A stretch of DNA of 64,000 nt from Coffea arabica (taxonomy: Eukaryota; Streptophyta; Magnoliopsida; Gentianales; Rubiaceae): positions 8,992,501-9,056,500 of the forward strand of contig NC_092317.1 of the NCBI RefSeq assembly GCF_036785885.1, in the 5' to 3' direction. Made by a program: the position numbers and the translations under genes. The notes below the pieces were generated by a model, which was not told the DNA's origin, ran no database searches, and saw only the letters and a program-made list of their open reading frames with translations. Numbering within the stretch: position 1 is the first letter of the stretch; the number at the start of each line of letters is the position of its first letter. Of the stretch, positions 34,984-47,764 are shown piece by piece.

Positions 34984-37040
34984 TCTCTTTTGTGCTAAGG
35001 AAGCCCAAGGGCCCTTTACAATGGTACCAATTGAGGGATAACAACTTCCACAACATCATAACTCAAGGGATTCCTACCTAGGCAGTCTGTTGATGTATTA
35101 ACATAATGCTAGCAGTACTTTCAAATTAATTAAAGATAACTACGAAAAAAATATGTTTAAACTTTCCAACAATTTTTTTTTTTAAAAAAAGAAAGAATGA
35201 TTATTGATCTGTTTTTGAAAAACAAAATGCATCATGTCAATTATAAATTGCCTTGAATTACGCTTATTTTCTACTCCATCTCATTCAATCCGAAACGTCA
35301 AAAAATATTAGAAATGTGCATATGTGTGTGTGTGATAACTGATATGCATAAAAATAAAAAAGAATAAGAGAAAAATTATGACTATTGACTTGTTTGGATT
35401 AAGGAATTTGACGAAGGATTTAAAGTCCACCCAAATTGTTCTAGCTGTTTGGAATACTTAAAAGTCGTTTGAATTTATCTAAATATATCTTAAATACTAA
35501 AATAATTAATAAATTATAAGTCTAAATACCTCGTAAATAATCTAAACAATTAAAGAAATTTGAGAAGGATTTCAAATCTTTCGTGAAATCCTTCGTTCCA
35601 AATGCAACCCAAGAGAATTTTTTGGGTGGTAGAGACAGCTTATCAGGGGTGAAGCAAGAGCTCTTCAGCACAGAGAGGCAAAAACCTACATTTTCTTTTT
35701 AGAATTTAAGGTACTGTGACACTTAATATTTTTCCATGAATATTCTAAGAACTTGATTTTGAATTTGGCAAGAAGTTGCATTCAATTAAATGTCAAAATT
35801 TGACTGTAGGCAAGATTGCAGTGTAAAAAATACTAGGAGTAGTGATAACATATATACATCTAGAAATGCCACTAAACTAATAATTTATCATAGAAAATAA
35901 AAACCAGCAAAATTCACGACCAAAAAAAACATGATTTGCATATGATGGTGGGAGAGGGAGAAGGCAAGAATTTGTCATCCATAACTTGCAAAAGACCATT
36001 TTAGTTTCTTTTACTGAATCAATAAATAATGAGAAAACTTTTACAGTTACTGATCGCATGTCAGCTTCCTCAGTAAAAAATTTTAACTCCATTGGGGTGA
36101 TGATCCTATCCTGCACTTTTGTCTAATGAAATGGGATCCTTAACTGCTCATATTTAGAAGCTTTAGATATCTATTTCCATACCTTTTATAACTTCATGTC
36201 ATTAGAATATTCATCGGCTTGGGTAATTTATACTTCACCAAGCAACATTTTTTTTTATTGAGTTTTTTCAGGTTTAGATATTAGTCGGACATTTTCTCCA
36301 GTCACAATTTCTTTAAATATTTGACAATTTCCTAATATGACAATGAAAATAAAAACCTTAAAAAGAAAAACTAAATTCCAAATTGAAATTACTTATCATT
36401 CATCTAAATCTACTGGTGTATATGAAAAAATTTCAAAAATAATTATGCCTACATGTCTTTCATCCCTTTAATATTATGGACTAGTGTCAAACCGGTAAAA
36501 TATTACTACTACTAGGTACAAAAATTTTAATTTCATTCTTTTCCACTGGCATCTCTTGTACAGCTTTATCAATTTCTTTATTTTTCATTTTAAAAAGTTG
36601 TAATGAGGCCTAAAAGGATTTAATAGATTTGTCCAATCATTTTACAGAGAATTGCAATCTTGATCCCAAATGTTTGGCACAGGAGCACTTCTAGTCTTAA
36701 AAATTTGGACGAAAGCAAATATAGTGCCAAATATTTCAATTTCTAATTACATTTAGTCCTAATAACTGATTTTTAGCAACAACCACCAGAATCTAGTCAT
36801 GTGTTGGCAACTAATTTTAAACAAAAAAAATTAAAAATATAGATAAAATAGTGTTGGCCTTAATCTCTAAAAAAGATGACTAATTATCCATATGCTGATC
36901 GCATGAATAATTAGTCTTTAACCTATAATGTTTTTTGTCAACCAAAATTTTGTTTTGTGGGCTAAAGACTAATAATACTAACGTAATTAGCATGTAAATA
37001 ATTAGTTCATTTTTTATACCATCATTAAAAAGTATGCGCA
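34984..37040. other. Intergenic, no gene seen
   Basis: AT-rich DNA. The stretch 35398-35600 has loosely inverted ends (GAAGGATTT and AAATCCTTC) and may be an old MITE, but no TSD was found. Confidence 0.4.
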
Positions 37041-37214
37041 TGTGTTTGGACAGAGTATTATTTGAAATATTATTTAGAATAATTACTGTAACACTTTTTG
37101 TGATGTAATGTATGTAAAATAAAAAAATAGTTGGGAATATAAAAATGTGAATTGGAAAATGTGTGTATGATGCAAGTAAAATATTATGTGAAATAATTCA
37201 ACAATCCAAACACA
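37041..37214. mobile_element. Short MITE with TGTGTTTGG ends
   Basis: The ends TGTGTTTGGAC and ATCCAAACACA form a terminal inverted repeat. The core, with TATTATTTGAAATATTATTT and ACTGTAACACTTTTTGTGATG, looks like a very common short plant MITE. The TSD is unclear. No coding capacity. Confidence 0.6.
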
Positions 37215-39309
37215 GGCATGGCATGCCTGAGAGAGCAATCAGACGAACAAGCAGCAAACTAGTAACCTGAATCATAACTGTCTTCGAAACTTGAAAAAAA
37301 AAAAATTACAGTATATAGTCCTTTGGTTAACTCAAAACTTGTCGACTCCTAGTTGCTCAATAGGTACTCTGTTATTAAGGGGAAGAGATGAGGTAGTACA
37401 TAAACTTATTGCAGGCAAAGTTGCATCAATCAGACATCTATAGTAAATTTAAAGAATTACCATGTTTTTGCTTGTTATCAGGTCAAAGTTACTAGGCCAA
37501 CATCTAATTCAGCTGAATGGATTCATCCCGCAAACATATTAACCTACTCAAGATACTATAGAGCAGATAAGACTTATGAGGAGCAAATTTCATTCTTGTA
37601 GTTGTATACCCTGTCTAGGAAAAGGTTGCTCAATGATCAGCAAGCATCCAGTTGCAGATCAACATGGAATCACTTAAATTTCGGTCAATGTCTATACAAT
37701 GTACAAAACCTTAATCCAACCTTCAGCAGACATATGCTTCGTGGGAAGACTAAAGAAGGAATACAAATAAACGATGCCAAAACAGAAAATTAAACAAATT
37801 ACTCATCATCTTCATTGCCAGCCATATTATGCAAATCAACAAGGTCCATGTAGCACAGTAAATCTGCTATGGATGTAGGTGTCTAAACTATCATAGGAAG
37901 AATGTAGACATAGGATTGTTAGTACACAAGTACAATCCACTAACAGCACCTGAGAAGGTGCTTAAGATCTCTTCGTCTAAGCTTTATTCTAATCCTATGT
38001 TCGAGTAGCAACTTCAAGCATGAGCTTTCGTGGCATTCATGTTCCACTTTCTATTTACAGTCATGAACAAGAAGGGATTATACAAAAGCAAGAATACTGG
38101 GAAAAAGATAGTAACTTTCAGGGGGATTGCATGTTGATACTGGATGGAAAAAATAGGAAGATAATTTACGGAATCATTCAGGGCATTTATAGGTCTTCTT
38201 TATCAATATCATGGCTGTTTAGAGTTTTAAGGAACACCTAATGTTTGCTGAAACTTAATAGTAGAAAAGAAGATTTAGTCTAGAAATCACTCATTCCAGA
38301 ATCTGTATTATCCAAAAAGTATAAATTCAAATAGACATTAAGAGAACTCCTCAACATACAAAACAATAAATACTTGACTTATACACCATCTTATATCTTT
38401 TTTCCCATATCTTCTGAATCTGGAAAAAATAAAAAGCTATACATTGCAAAAATAAAGAGATAATAATTGCATATGAATTAAAGAAACTAATCGTTACACT
38501 AAACTATTCAAGATTCCAAAGAGTAATTACCACCAAGCATCATCCAGATGTTGGCTGAAACTAAAGCTTCAGTTAGAGTTTCAAAAGCCTTGGAGTTAGC
38601 TTTTTTGTTAAAACCATCAGTCATGTCTTAGTCAGATATAATAAAGGTGAATATGGCACCAAAAAGTCCTGAAGAGACACAAGTTCTCGATCTCATTGTG
38701 TTTCACTAGCCTTCACATGAAATGAAGCCTTTTAGCAACGCATGTAAAGAGTAAACACCATCAAGGTCTCATCTTTACTTCAGATTTGGCAAAGAACAGA
38801 GAATAATTAGGTTACTGGATTTCTAATAAGATGGAATTGTTATGCTGGGGAATAAATGTGCCTTCTGGCAGGACTTTCCCCAGACTCCATGTAAAACTGA
38901 AATACAAAATGCAGAGAAAGTCAACTACTAGAATGATTCAAGGCAAAGAGCAGGCTGAACATTATGAAGCAATAACAAATAACAATACATTATCACTGCA
39001 AAAGAGATTTTCACATACAGCAGCTTAACCAACTGATCCGTAAAGCAAGCTGGAGATAAAATATAAGCACGAATATGAACTTGATCTGATAAATGGTATT
39101 CAAAATTTTTCATATTAACATACCTATCTTCTATTCTATATTATTGGAGTTCATAAAAATCCAACAATCACAGGTGGATAAAGAGAATAAAAACAAGACC
39201 AGAACATATATCACTATTAATAGGAAAGGAAAAAAAATAGACTTTAATCTGAATAATGTTTTATTGTCAAATGCTAGCTAGTTCTACTGAACAGTCAAAT
39301 GCAGAAGAT
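37215..39309. other. Intergenic, no gene supported
   Basis: Downstream side of the 161-residue gene, including its likely 3' UTR near 39309. Small plus-strand open frames (37602-37793, 38020-38241, 38831-39028) have no recognisable motif and no splice support. Confidence 0.45.
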
Positions 39310-40301
39310 TTATGCCTTAACAGTCAGTTGATCACGCCATGAGATTTTCTTCTTGCCGAGTCCTTTAGCGTCAATAAAGTATTTCCTTGGCATCTTCTCT
39401 GTTCTTGATGCCTCTCTAACAACTTGTTCACCTAGTCCTCTTCCTCCCAATGCCGCTTCATATCTCTGTAATAAGAACTAAAGATCCATGAGTTCAAATT
39501 ACAAACTAAAAGAAGACCGTATCACCACTTGCCATCAACATCTTGTCCACGTTAATTCAATTACCAAAGTCAAACTTTACAAAAGATGGAGAAATATTTA
39601 CCACTGCCGTTTCACAGGTAGCATGCTTTCTTTCCTCTTCAAGCATTGCTCTTTCTGTATCCACATTTTGCAAGTCAACGAGATCGCTTCCCAGTTCAGC
39701 AGGCGTATGTTGACAGTTCAACAAATATCTCCGCTTTCGTCTCAAAAACCTGATTGTCAGACAAGTGAATTATCAGTACACTCTAAGCTTTACACATTTT
39801 TTCTCCTCTAACATGATGCACCTCAACAGAGGTACTTAAATAGAAGATGAACGGCACTTTCAAACTTTTAAAAGGCAAAGGAATTCTTACTTGACTATAG
39901 CGACAAGGTTGTCTCTCTTCTGCTCTGCAGTCTGAAACTTCCTCTTCTTTGAAACAAATTCCTGTCGAAGATGGCCCCAACAAAAAATTATATCCTCATC
40001 ATGGATGTCAAAAAAAAAGTTCCCAATTGAATTTCAGGCCAGAAGAACCACCAAAACAAATTAAACCTTTAAATTCGAAGTATAGAACAGCATTAATTGA
40101 ATTAAATTTCCTAACAAAGTAGACAGCAATCCTCAGACATTTATAATTGAAACCGTATAAAATCAATCAAAATTTTTAGAATAAACGAACCTTTTGCAGT
40201 TGCAAGTATTCTCTCAAGAGGGCTTGATGCTTGAGCCTTGCCCGATTAGCCTCCTCATCCACACCATTACATTCTTGCAAATTTACGGAAGCCCTTTTCA
40301 T
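39310..40301 (-). CDS. Small conserved-looking protein of unknown function, four exons
   Basis: Exons are 40301-40191, 39961-39891, 39749-39602 and 39465-39310. All borders are GT/AG and phases close (0, 2, 0), giving 161 residues. The protein is charged and helical: Lys/Arg-rich segments (LREYLQLQKEFVSKKRK, FLRRKRRYL) in the first half suggest a coiled coil and possible nuclear location. The C-terminal end has RKYFIDAKGLGKKKISWRDQ. There is no signal peptide, membrane segment or catalytic motif. An in-frame Met 60 bases further upstream (40361) exists, but the extra residues look like translated 5' UTR, so I chose 40301. I cannot name the family. Consistent splicing and a clean frame make it a real gene. 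Confidence 0.82.
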
Positions 40302-41758
40302 CTTCAAGTATAACAACCAAAACCCACCCGCCAAATCAAACAAATATCTCAAAAACACCACCAGCCCAGATCAAAAAAATCAGATCTTTATACAAAACAG
40401 AGAAAAGGGTTGGCAATAATGTTGAAAAAAATAAGAGGGCTGTTGAGTGGTCGTCAATATGAGAAGCCTAAAAGGAACCCCAAAAGGGAAGAGGGGTATT
40501 TGAGAGAAGTTGGAGGGGCATGTGTGGTTGGAGAAGATTAGAAGATGTTTCCTCTTCTCAATGGGATATGTTGCCATAGTTGTGGACTCGTAGAAATAAA
40601 AGTAATTTTTATTCTTTTTCTTTTTTGTTTTGGATTTTGTCATGTGTGCAAAATGTGTAGTTTTTTTCTGCAACATAATTTCTAGGCCAGCTGGGCCATT
40701 GGAGATAGGGAGAGATAATTTGTTTGCGTTTGTTTCCTTGGAGAGTTGGGAGATCAGATAGATAGGGGGGTATCAGGAATAAGAGAAAGTGGTCTTAGAT
40801 ACGGTGCAGAAAAGGCAGGTGATAACTGGCCATTGTTCGTTTATGGCTATGGCCTCATGGGTGGGATTGCAGTTTTCTTGAGTCGTAAAAGCAATGACAT
40901 GATTGATGGAAGGGGTCTAAGGTGTCTAACACAAAAAAAACTGGAGAACAAGAAGGGTAAAATAGTAAATGCATTGCACTAAGCAAACATCTAACCTTTT
41001 TTTTTTTTCAAAGATTTTAGATTAGTGGTAAAAACAAGAACAAATTTACCAAACACTCTATCAAAGGATTCCACTTGGATGAATTTTTTTTTTTGGCTGC
41101 ATTAATATTTACTACAACGTCAAAGTACAAAAAATTTTTACACCTGTAACATTAGATACATGCCACATGTACGTTAAAAACATCTGCATGTTAAACTGAG
41201 ATTATACGTTATATATTCAAACTTATTGGTAAACACAAACTAAATAAGATGAGTTAGAATTTTTTTTTCAAAAAATATCCATAGAAAACATGAAAATTCA
41301 TGAGTGTCAATGGGTAGAAAAGGTGAAAATCATATATTAACTACTGAAATGATTCAAGCAATAAAACTTCATCAAAAGTGCCAGCCCATTTAAGACATGG
41401 AAGCAGTTAGAGATGAAGAAAAACCTTTTCAATGAAAACCAAAAACAGAAAAAAATTGCCCTTTGTTGTTGTACTCTGATGTGTTTGTGGTAATTACATG
41501 TCTATATAAGACAGATAGCAGCTTATATCTTATTATGGAAAATTCTATACATTACTTTAACATTGAACTTTGGTACTCTGATAAAAAATGGTTTTCAGGA
41601 TTAGAAGAAAATTATTGAAGAAAAATTGAAAGCACTTGACCTACTAGGGTATAGTGGTAAAATAAGATATTAGACTCTAAACCGGGCAATAATTGCAGAG
41701 CCAATCATAGTTCATAGTTTCTCCTCTAATTTTGACTTATGGTCCCCATTAGGGGTGG
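40302..41758. other. 5' flank of the 161-residue gene and spacer
   Basis: The gene's promoter and 5' UTR should lie in the first few hundred bases (CT/GA-rich around 40400-40560 on one strand). The rest is AT-rich spacer up to the hAT-type element. No other gene is seen. Confidence 0.45.
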
Positions 41759-42251
41759 GATCAAATTAGGGCTGCAAACGAGTCGAGCCGAGTCGAGCTT
41801 TGAGCTAATCGAGCCGAGCCTCGACTAAATTTTACCAAGCTCGAGCTCGAGCTCGAGCTCGACGAGCCGGCAATTTTCGAGCTCGAGCTCGACTCGAATC
41901 AAGTCGAGCCGAGCTCGAGTCGAGCTCGAACTCGAGCTCGAGCTCGAAAAAAATAAAAAATAATTATTTTTTTTTTAAAAATAAATAAAATAATATTTTT
42001 TTCTTAATAAATAATAAAATATTAAGGATATATACGTAATTTTACTATGAAAATAAAAAATAAAAAAAATATATATATATATAATATACGTAATTTTATT
42101 ATTAAATAAAAATAAAAATAAAAAATATATATATATACTCAAGCTCGCGAGCCGGCTCGCGAGCTAACGAGCTTAATATTCTGAGCTCGAGCTCGAGCTC
42201 GAATTTGACTCGAGCCGGCTCGAGCTCGACTCGAACTCGATATTAATTGAG

Positions 42252-42633
42252 TGTCAGGCTGCACAATTCATGTTCTTAAGCATAATAAGGGCTCAATTGA
42301 GCATTAGCTAGTTTAGTTAGCTGAGTAGCTAAACGATGTCGCTCGAGAGTTGTTAAGTACCACAAACGGTGCCGTTCCACTTAATCAGACAGTTATGCAT
42401 TAGCTCAGCTGTTAGTTACTGTCAGGTTGTTAGAGTTAGTTATATAAGTGGGGCCCACTTTGTAAGGGACACACGGAAAATATACTGATTCTCTGATATC
42501 TCCAATTCCCTCTTATTCTCTCTTTCTCTCTCTCAGTCTAATTCTTTCTCTGTTCTTCCCCAATTTCCTGATTCTACAATCAATTAATCTTGATTTCCTA
42601 CACAATTCCAGAACTATCCTCGAGGTCGTGACA
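42252..42633 (+). repeat. 5' LTR of the chromovirus
   Basis: TGTCAGGC..GTGACA ends, with a TATATAAG box at 42441-42448 that should drive transcription. A CT-rich stretch at about 42515-42560 follows, as in many plant LTRs. Confidence 0.95.
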
Positions 42634-42678
42634 AAGTGGTATCAGAGCAAGCGATCCTTGGATTCTGTACCATAGATA

Positions 42679-45600
42679 ATGGCGGAAAGCACCAGATTCC
42701 GCACCATCGAAGAGCAGATGAGGAAGCAAGAAGCTAAGCTCCAGGATCTTGCGGAGTCCCTGCAGGCGTCCAAATCTGAACACCAGCAAGTCAAGAAGGA
42801 CTTGAAGACGGAACTGGAAGAAAACAACAGGCGCATGGAGAACTTGTTATCCGGAATGGAGCAGAATTTCCACCAGATTCTTGAGCAAAAATTTAGTGAA
42901 CTGTTACTGAAGATGACGCCTGGGAAGGAGAAAGTGACCGAAGGAGGTAGCCGGATGATAGATCAGGTGCCGCTCCTACCAACTCCACCAGCTCATCAGA
43001 GGTTATCAATGGATGGCGAGGCTCACAGGACTTTCAGGAAGGATTGGGGTAAGTTCCAGCTTCCAAATCCTCCTAAGATTGATCTATACATGTTTACTGG
43101 AGAAAATCCTAGAGATTGGTTGCGCAAATGTAACAAATACTTTCTGAACTATCAAGTTCCTGATGAGCACAGAGTAGAGGTAATTGAGATGTATTTAGAA
43201 GGTAAGGCTGACCGTTGGTTCCAAGGAGTTAAAATGGAGAGGCCTAAGCTTAATTGGGAAGAATTTGGAGAACTGCTCTGTTGCAGATTTAATGACAGGA
43301 CTTGTAAAGATGTAGTGGAGGAATTTAATAAACTGCAACAGATAGGGAATGTTGAAGAGTACCAGGAGAAGTTTGAGGAGCTGAAGGCCTTAATGATGAT
43401 GAAAAATCGAAATCTGGATGAGAAATACTTCATTTCTAGTTTCATTAGTGGCTTGAAGGAGGAAATCAAACCTATGATCAAGATGTTAAAACCTCTGACC
43501 CTGACTGAGGCATTTGAACTAGCTCAGTGGCAAGAATATTCTTTGAAGTTGCAGCATAAGAGTTCTAAAGAGAATGTCAAACCTCTAGGAGAAAACAGAC
43601 TGGGGTTGACACGGGGCACCACAACAACTCAGGGACCTAATTCATATAAGGTTCCCTTCTACAACAACCATAAGCCTACTAAGTTGGGGAATTGGCAGGA
43701 AGGCACTAAGGATACTAGGAGACTTTCTGCACAGGAAATGCAGTTTAGAAGGACGAATGGGCTATGCTTTAAGTGTGGGGACAAGTATGGGGTAGGACAT
43801 CAGTGTAAGGTAGGCCATACAAACTGCATGATACTGGAAGAGGAGGAGGAAACTACATTTGAGGATGCCCTGGGGGAACAGGATGAACAAACTGGGAATC
43901 CTGGGCAGACCATGGAATTGTCCTTAAATGCCTTATCTGAGGCACTAAAGAGGAAAACTATCACACTTACAGGGGTCCTGAATGGAGAAGAGGTGTCCAT
44001 CTTAGTGGACACTGGGAGTTCTGATAGTTTTATAAACAGTGAGCTGGTCATTGGAATGGATCTCAAATATCAGTGGGTGGATCAACCCTTCTCTGTCCTC
44101 ATGGGCAATGGAGATTGTGTCACCAGCAATGCAGTATGCCCAGGTGTGCAATGGAGTATTAATCAACATCACTTCAGGTTTAATCTCAAGGCAATGGAAC
44201 TAGGGGGATGGGATATCATTCTGGGGGTAGATTGGATGACACACTTCAGTCCCATTACTTTCGACTTCCAACAACTGAGAATATCATTACACCATGAAGG
44301 AGGGGAAATTCACCTACATGGACAAGCAGATAATTGTGACTTGGACCTGATCAGAGGCAAAGACTTGAGGACCTTTATTGAATACAAAAGGCAGATGTGC
44401 CTGGCCATGAATTTACAGCAGAATGAAGGGAGCAGATTAGATACCACACCACTGGAGGTGCATCAATTGCTGCAGGAGTTTGAGGATGTATTCCAGGCAC
44501 CACAATCACTACCTCCAAGCAGAAGTATAGATCACGAGATAGCCCTTAAACCAGATGCCCAACCCTTCAAACTCAAACCTTATAGATACCCTCATTGTCA
44601 CAAGGAGGAAATAGAGAGACAGGTGACTGAAATGCTGCAGAAGGGCATTGTCAAACACAGCAACAGTCCATTTGCCTCTCCTGTATTGCTGGTCAAGAAG
44701 AAGGAAGGCACCTGGAGATTCTGTGTGGACTACAGGAAGCTGAATGAGCTAACTGTCAAGGACAGGTTCCCAATACCCAATGTAGATGAGTTGCTGGACG
44801 AATTAGCAGGTTCTGTATTCAAAACCAAATTGGATTTGACTGCAGGTTATCACCAGATCAGGGTCAAACCACAGGACTCTTTCAAAACAGCCTTTCAGAC
44901 CCATTGTGGTCACTTTGAATTTCTGGTAATGCCTTTTGGTCTTACCAATGCTCCTGCAACCTTCCAGTCGTTGATGAATCAGATATTCCAACCTTATTTG
45001 AGAAAATTTGTCCTGGTCTTCTTTGATGATATATTAGTATACAGCTCTACCTTAGAGGATCACATCCAGCACCTAAGACTTGTGCTGAATCTGTTGAGGG
45101 ATAACCAGCTGTTTGTGAAGAAGTCCAAGTGTGCATTTGCTCAGAGGAGGGTAGACTATCTAGGACATACTATTACTGACAAGGGAGTTAGCATGGATGA
45201 CTCCAAGGTTAGTAGCATTTTAAATTGGGTCGTACCTCAAAATGTCAAGGAATTAAGGGGCTTCCTGGGGCTAACAGGTTACTAAAGACGATTTGTAAAA
45301 CATTATGGCCAGGTGTGCAAACCTCTGACTGAACTGCTCAGGAAAGATGGGTTCAGGTGGAATGAAAAAGCACAGGCTGCCTTTGAGCACTTGAAGGAAT
45401 TGATGTGCTCAGCCCCAGTTCTCATACTTCCAGACTTTACCAAGGCATTTGTAGTGGAAACAGATGCCAGTGGGGGTGGTATTGGAGCTGTTCTGATGCA
45501 GGAAGGACATCCAATTGCCTTCCTGAGCAAGGCATTATCGCCCAAGAATTTGGGACTATCAGTATACGAAAAGGAACTCCTTGCTCTAGTAATGGCAGTC

Positions 45601-47283
45601 ACTAAGTGGAGGCATTATCTGGTTGGAAATCATTTTGTTATCAGAACTGACCATCAATCCTTAAAGTATTTGCTGGATCAAAAATTGAACACTGCTCTCC
45701 AGCATAAGTGGATGACAAAACTCATGGGATTAGACTATGAGATACAGTATAAAAAGGGGGTTGAAAATAAGGTTGCAGATGCTTTATCTAGAAGACAGGA
45801 GACTGTTTCAAATCCTTCCTTCAAGACATGCCTGGCTATATCAGCAGTGAGGCCAGGGTGGATGGAGGAACTGCAGAAAAGTTATGAATTAGATGAGCAT
45901 TGTCAAAACATCATGGCTCAACTACTACTGGATCCCACTTCTCACAATGGCTATACTCTGGTGGATGGAGTGCTACGTTATCAAGGAAAAATCTATGTGG
46001 GAGGGGCCAATAACATCAGAAACCAGATCCTTCAGGTGCTTCATGCCTCAGCACTGGGAGGTCATTCAGGACAAAAAGGCTGTTGGCAGAGGATTAAGTC
46101 ACTGTTTTATTGGCCAGGGATGAAACAAGAGGTGATAGCCTTCGTACGTAGCTGTGATACCTGTCAAAGGAATAAATCTGAGAATGTTCCATATCCTGGT
46201 CTGTTGCAACCAATTCCAGTTCCCACACAGGCATGGACTCACATTTCCATGGATTTCATTGAGAAGCTACCCAAGTCACAAGGGTTCGACACCATTCTGG
46301 TGGTGATTGATAGGTTCACTAAGTTTGGGCATTTCGTTCGACTCACTCATCCATTCACTGCCAAAGGGGTTGCACAAGTTTTTCTGGACAACATTTACAG
46401 AATGCATGGTCTACCTGAATCCATCATCACAGACAGGGATAAGATTTTTACCAGTGGATTCTGGAAGGAGCTATTTAAGGTGCTAGGGACAGAACTACAC
46501 TACACTTCTTCTTACCATCCTCAGTCTGATGGTCAAAGTGAAAGGCTGAATCAATGCGTGGAAAACTACTTGAGATGTATGACAGGAGAGATGCCATCAC
46601 ATTGGAGCAAGTGGCTGTCTATGGCTGAGTGGTGGTACAATTCCACCTATCACTCTAGCCTCAATATGACACCCTTCGAAGCTTTGTTTGGATATAGACC
46701 CTTGCCACTGCCACTGGGGCCTTATTTGGATTCTGTAGTTCCAGCAGCCTCCAATATGATCCAGGAAAGGAACAGGATCTCTAACTGCATAAAGGACAAC
46801 TTGGCCAAGGCTCAACAAAGGATGAAGCACTTTTCTGACCAACACAGAACTGAGAGAGAATTTGCTGTGGGAGATTGGGTATTTTTGAAGCTTCAACCCT
46901 ATAGACAGCAAACGGTAGCAGTAAGGAAATGTCTCAAGCTATCTGCTAAATATTTTGGACCTTTTCAGGTGGAGGAAAGAGTTGGTACAGTGGCATACAG
47001 ATTGAAGTTACCAGCAGGTACCAGATTACACCCTGTGTTTCATGTGTCACTGCTGAAGAAAAAAATGGGACCAATGCAAGGGAGTTCTACCAAGCTACCA
47101 GAACTGGACACACATGATCAATGCCCTCTGCAACCAGAAGCCATATTGAGCAGGAGGGTTATTTTGCGCAATGGGCAGACTATCATTCAGTTCCTGATTA
47201 AATGGGAGCAGCTGGAACCTGAAGAAGCTTCTTGGGAGGATAAATCATTTATCGAAAGCCAGTTTCCTGCGTTCCAAACTTGA
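42679..47283 (+). pseudogene. Chromovirus gag-pol polyprotein, one nonsense codon
   Basis: 1535 codons in one frame, broken only by TAA at 45283-45285 (codon 869). In order: an N-terminal coiled coil (about 10-75), gag capsid region (about 130-290), zinc knuckle CFKCGDKYGVGHQC (363-376), protease DTG (444-446), reverse transcriptase with FFDD (781-784), the stop just after GFLGLTGY in the RT connection, RNase H with TDAS, integrase with an HHCC zinc region and DDE core (MDF, TDRD, SDGQSE), and a chromodomain-like end (ILSRRV..FLIKWE). The stop stands where a Tyr is expected. Without read-through no RNase H or integrase is made, so this copy cannot move by itself. The protein is described only. 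Confidence 0.92.
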
Positions 47284-47312
47284 GGACAAGTCTGTTTTCA
47301 AGGGGAAGGGAT

Positions 47313-47694
47313 TGTCAGGCTGCACAATTCATGTTCTTAAGCATAATAAGGGCTCAATTGAGCATTAGCTAGTTTAGTTAGCTGAGTAGCTAAACGATGT
47401 CGCTCGAGAGTTGTTAAGTACCACAAACGGTGCCGTTCCACTTAATCAGACAGTTATGCATTAGCTCAGCTGTTAGTTACTGTCAGGTTGTTAGAGTTAG
47501 TTATATAAGTGGGGCCCACTTTGTAAGGGACACACGGAAAATATACTGATTCTCTGATATCTCCAATTCCCTCTTATTCTCTCTTTCTCTCTCTCAGTCT
47601 AATTCTTTCTCTGTTCTTCCCCAATTTCCTGATTCTACAATCAATTAATCTTGATTTCCTACACAATTCCAGAACTATCCTCGAGGTCGTGACA
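47313..47694 (+). repeat. 3' LTR of the chromovirus
   Basis: Identical in length and, by eye, in sequence to 42252-42633, with TATATAAG at 47502-47509. It is followed directly by the right arm of the host hAT-type MITE. Confidence 0.95.
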
Positions 47695-47764
47695 TCGAGC
47701 TCGACTCGAGCTCGAATCGAGCGGCTCGCGAGCAGCTCGATTCGTTTGCAGCCCTAGATCAAAT

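Larger units (their letters stand above)
42252..47694 (+). mobile_element. Young Ty3/gypsy chromovirus (Reina-like size)
   Basis: The whole element is 5443 bp. LTRs of 382 bp lie at 42252-42633 and 47313-47694, and by eye they are identical base for base. The primer site TGGTATCAGAGC (42637-42648) matches initiator tRNA-Met. A polypurine tract AAGGGGAAGGGA ends at 47311. The flanks are TTGAG/TCGAG (4 of 5). One long gag-pol frame fills the interior, ending in a chromodomain-like tail. Identical LTRs mean a very recent insertion. The clade is inferred from size and short LTRs. Confidence 0.95.
41767..47756. mobile_element. hAT-type MITE with GAGCTC-rich ends, split by a chromovirus
   Basis: Exact 8-bp TSDs GATCAAAT lie at 41759-41766 and 47757-47764. 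The ends are TAGGGCTGCAAACGA inverted repeats. The element's own DNA is 41767-42251 and 47695-47756, about 540 bp. It is made of GAGCTCGAGCTCG-type palindromic arrays around an AT-rich centre. Everything between is a younger Ty3/gypsy insertion. Ends like GGGCTGCAAACGAGC are, as I recall, frequent in angiosperm MITEs. Confidence 0.92.

Noticed and set aside
35398..35600. Possible MITE with GAAGGATTT/AAATCCTTC inverted parts
   Set aside because: The repeats do not reach matching termini and no target duplication was found.
37602..39028. Small plus-strand frames between the MITE and the 161-residue gene
   Set aside because: No motif, no splice-site pattern, and no shared frame with any duplicate.
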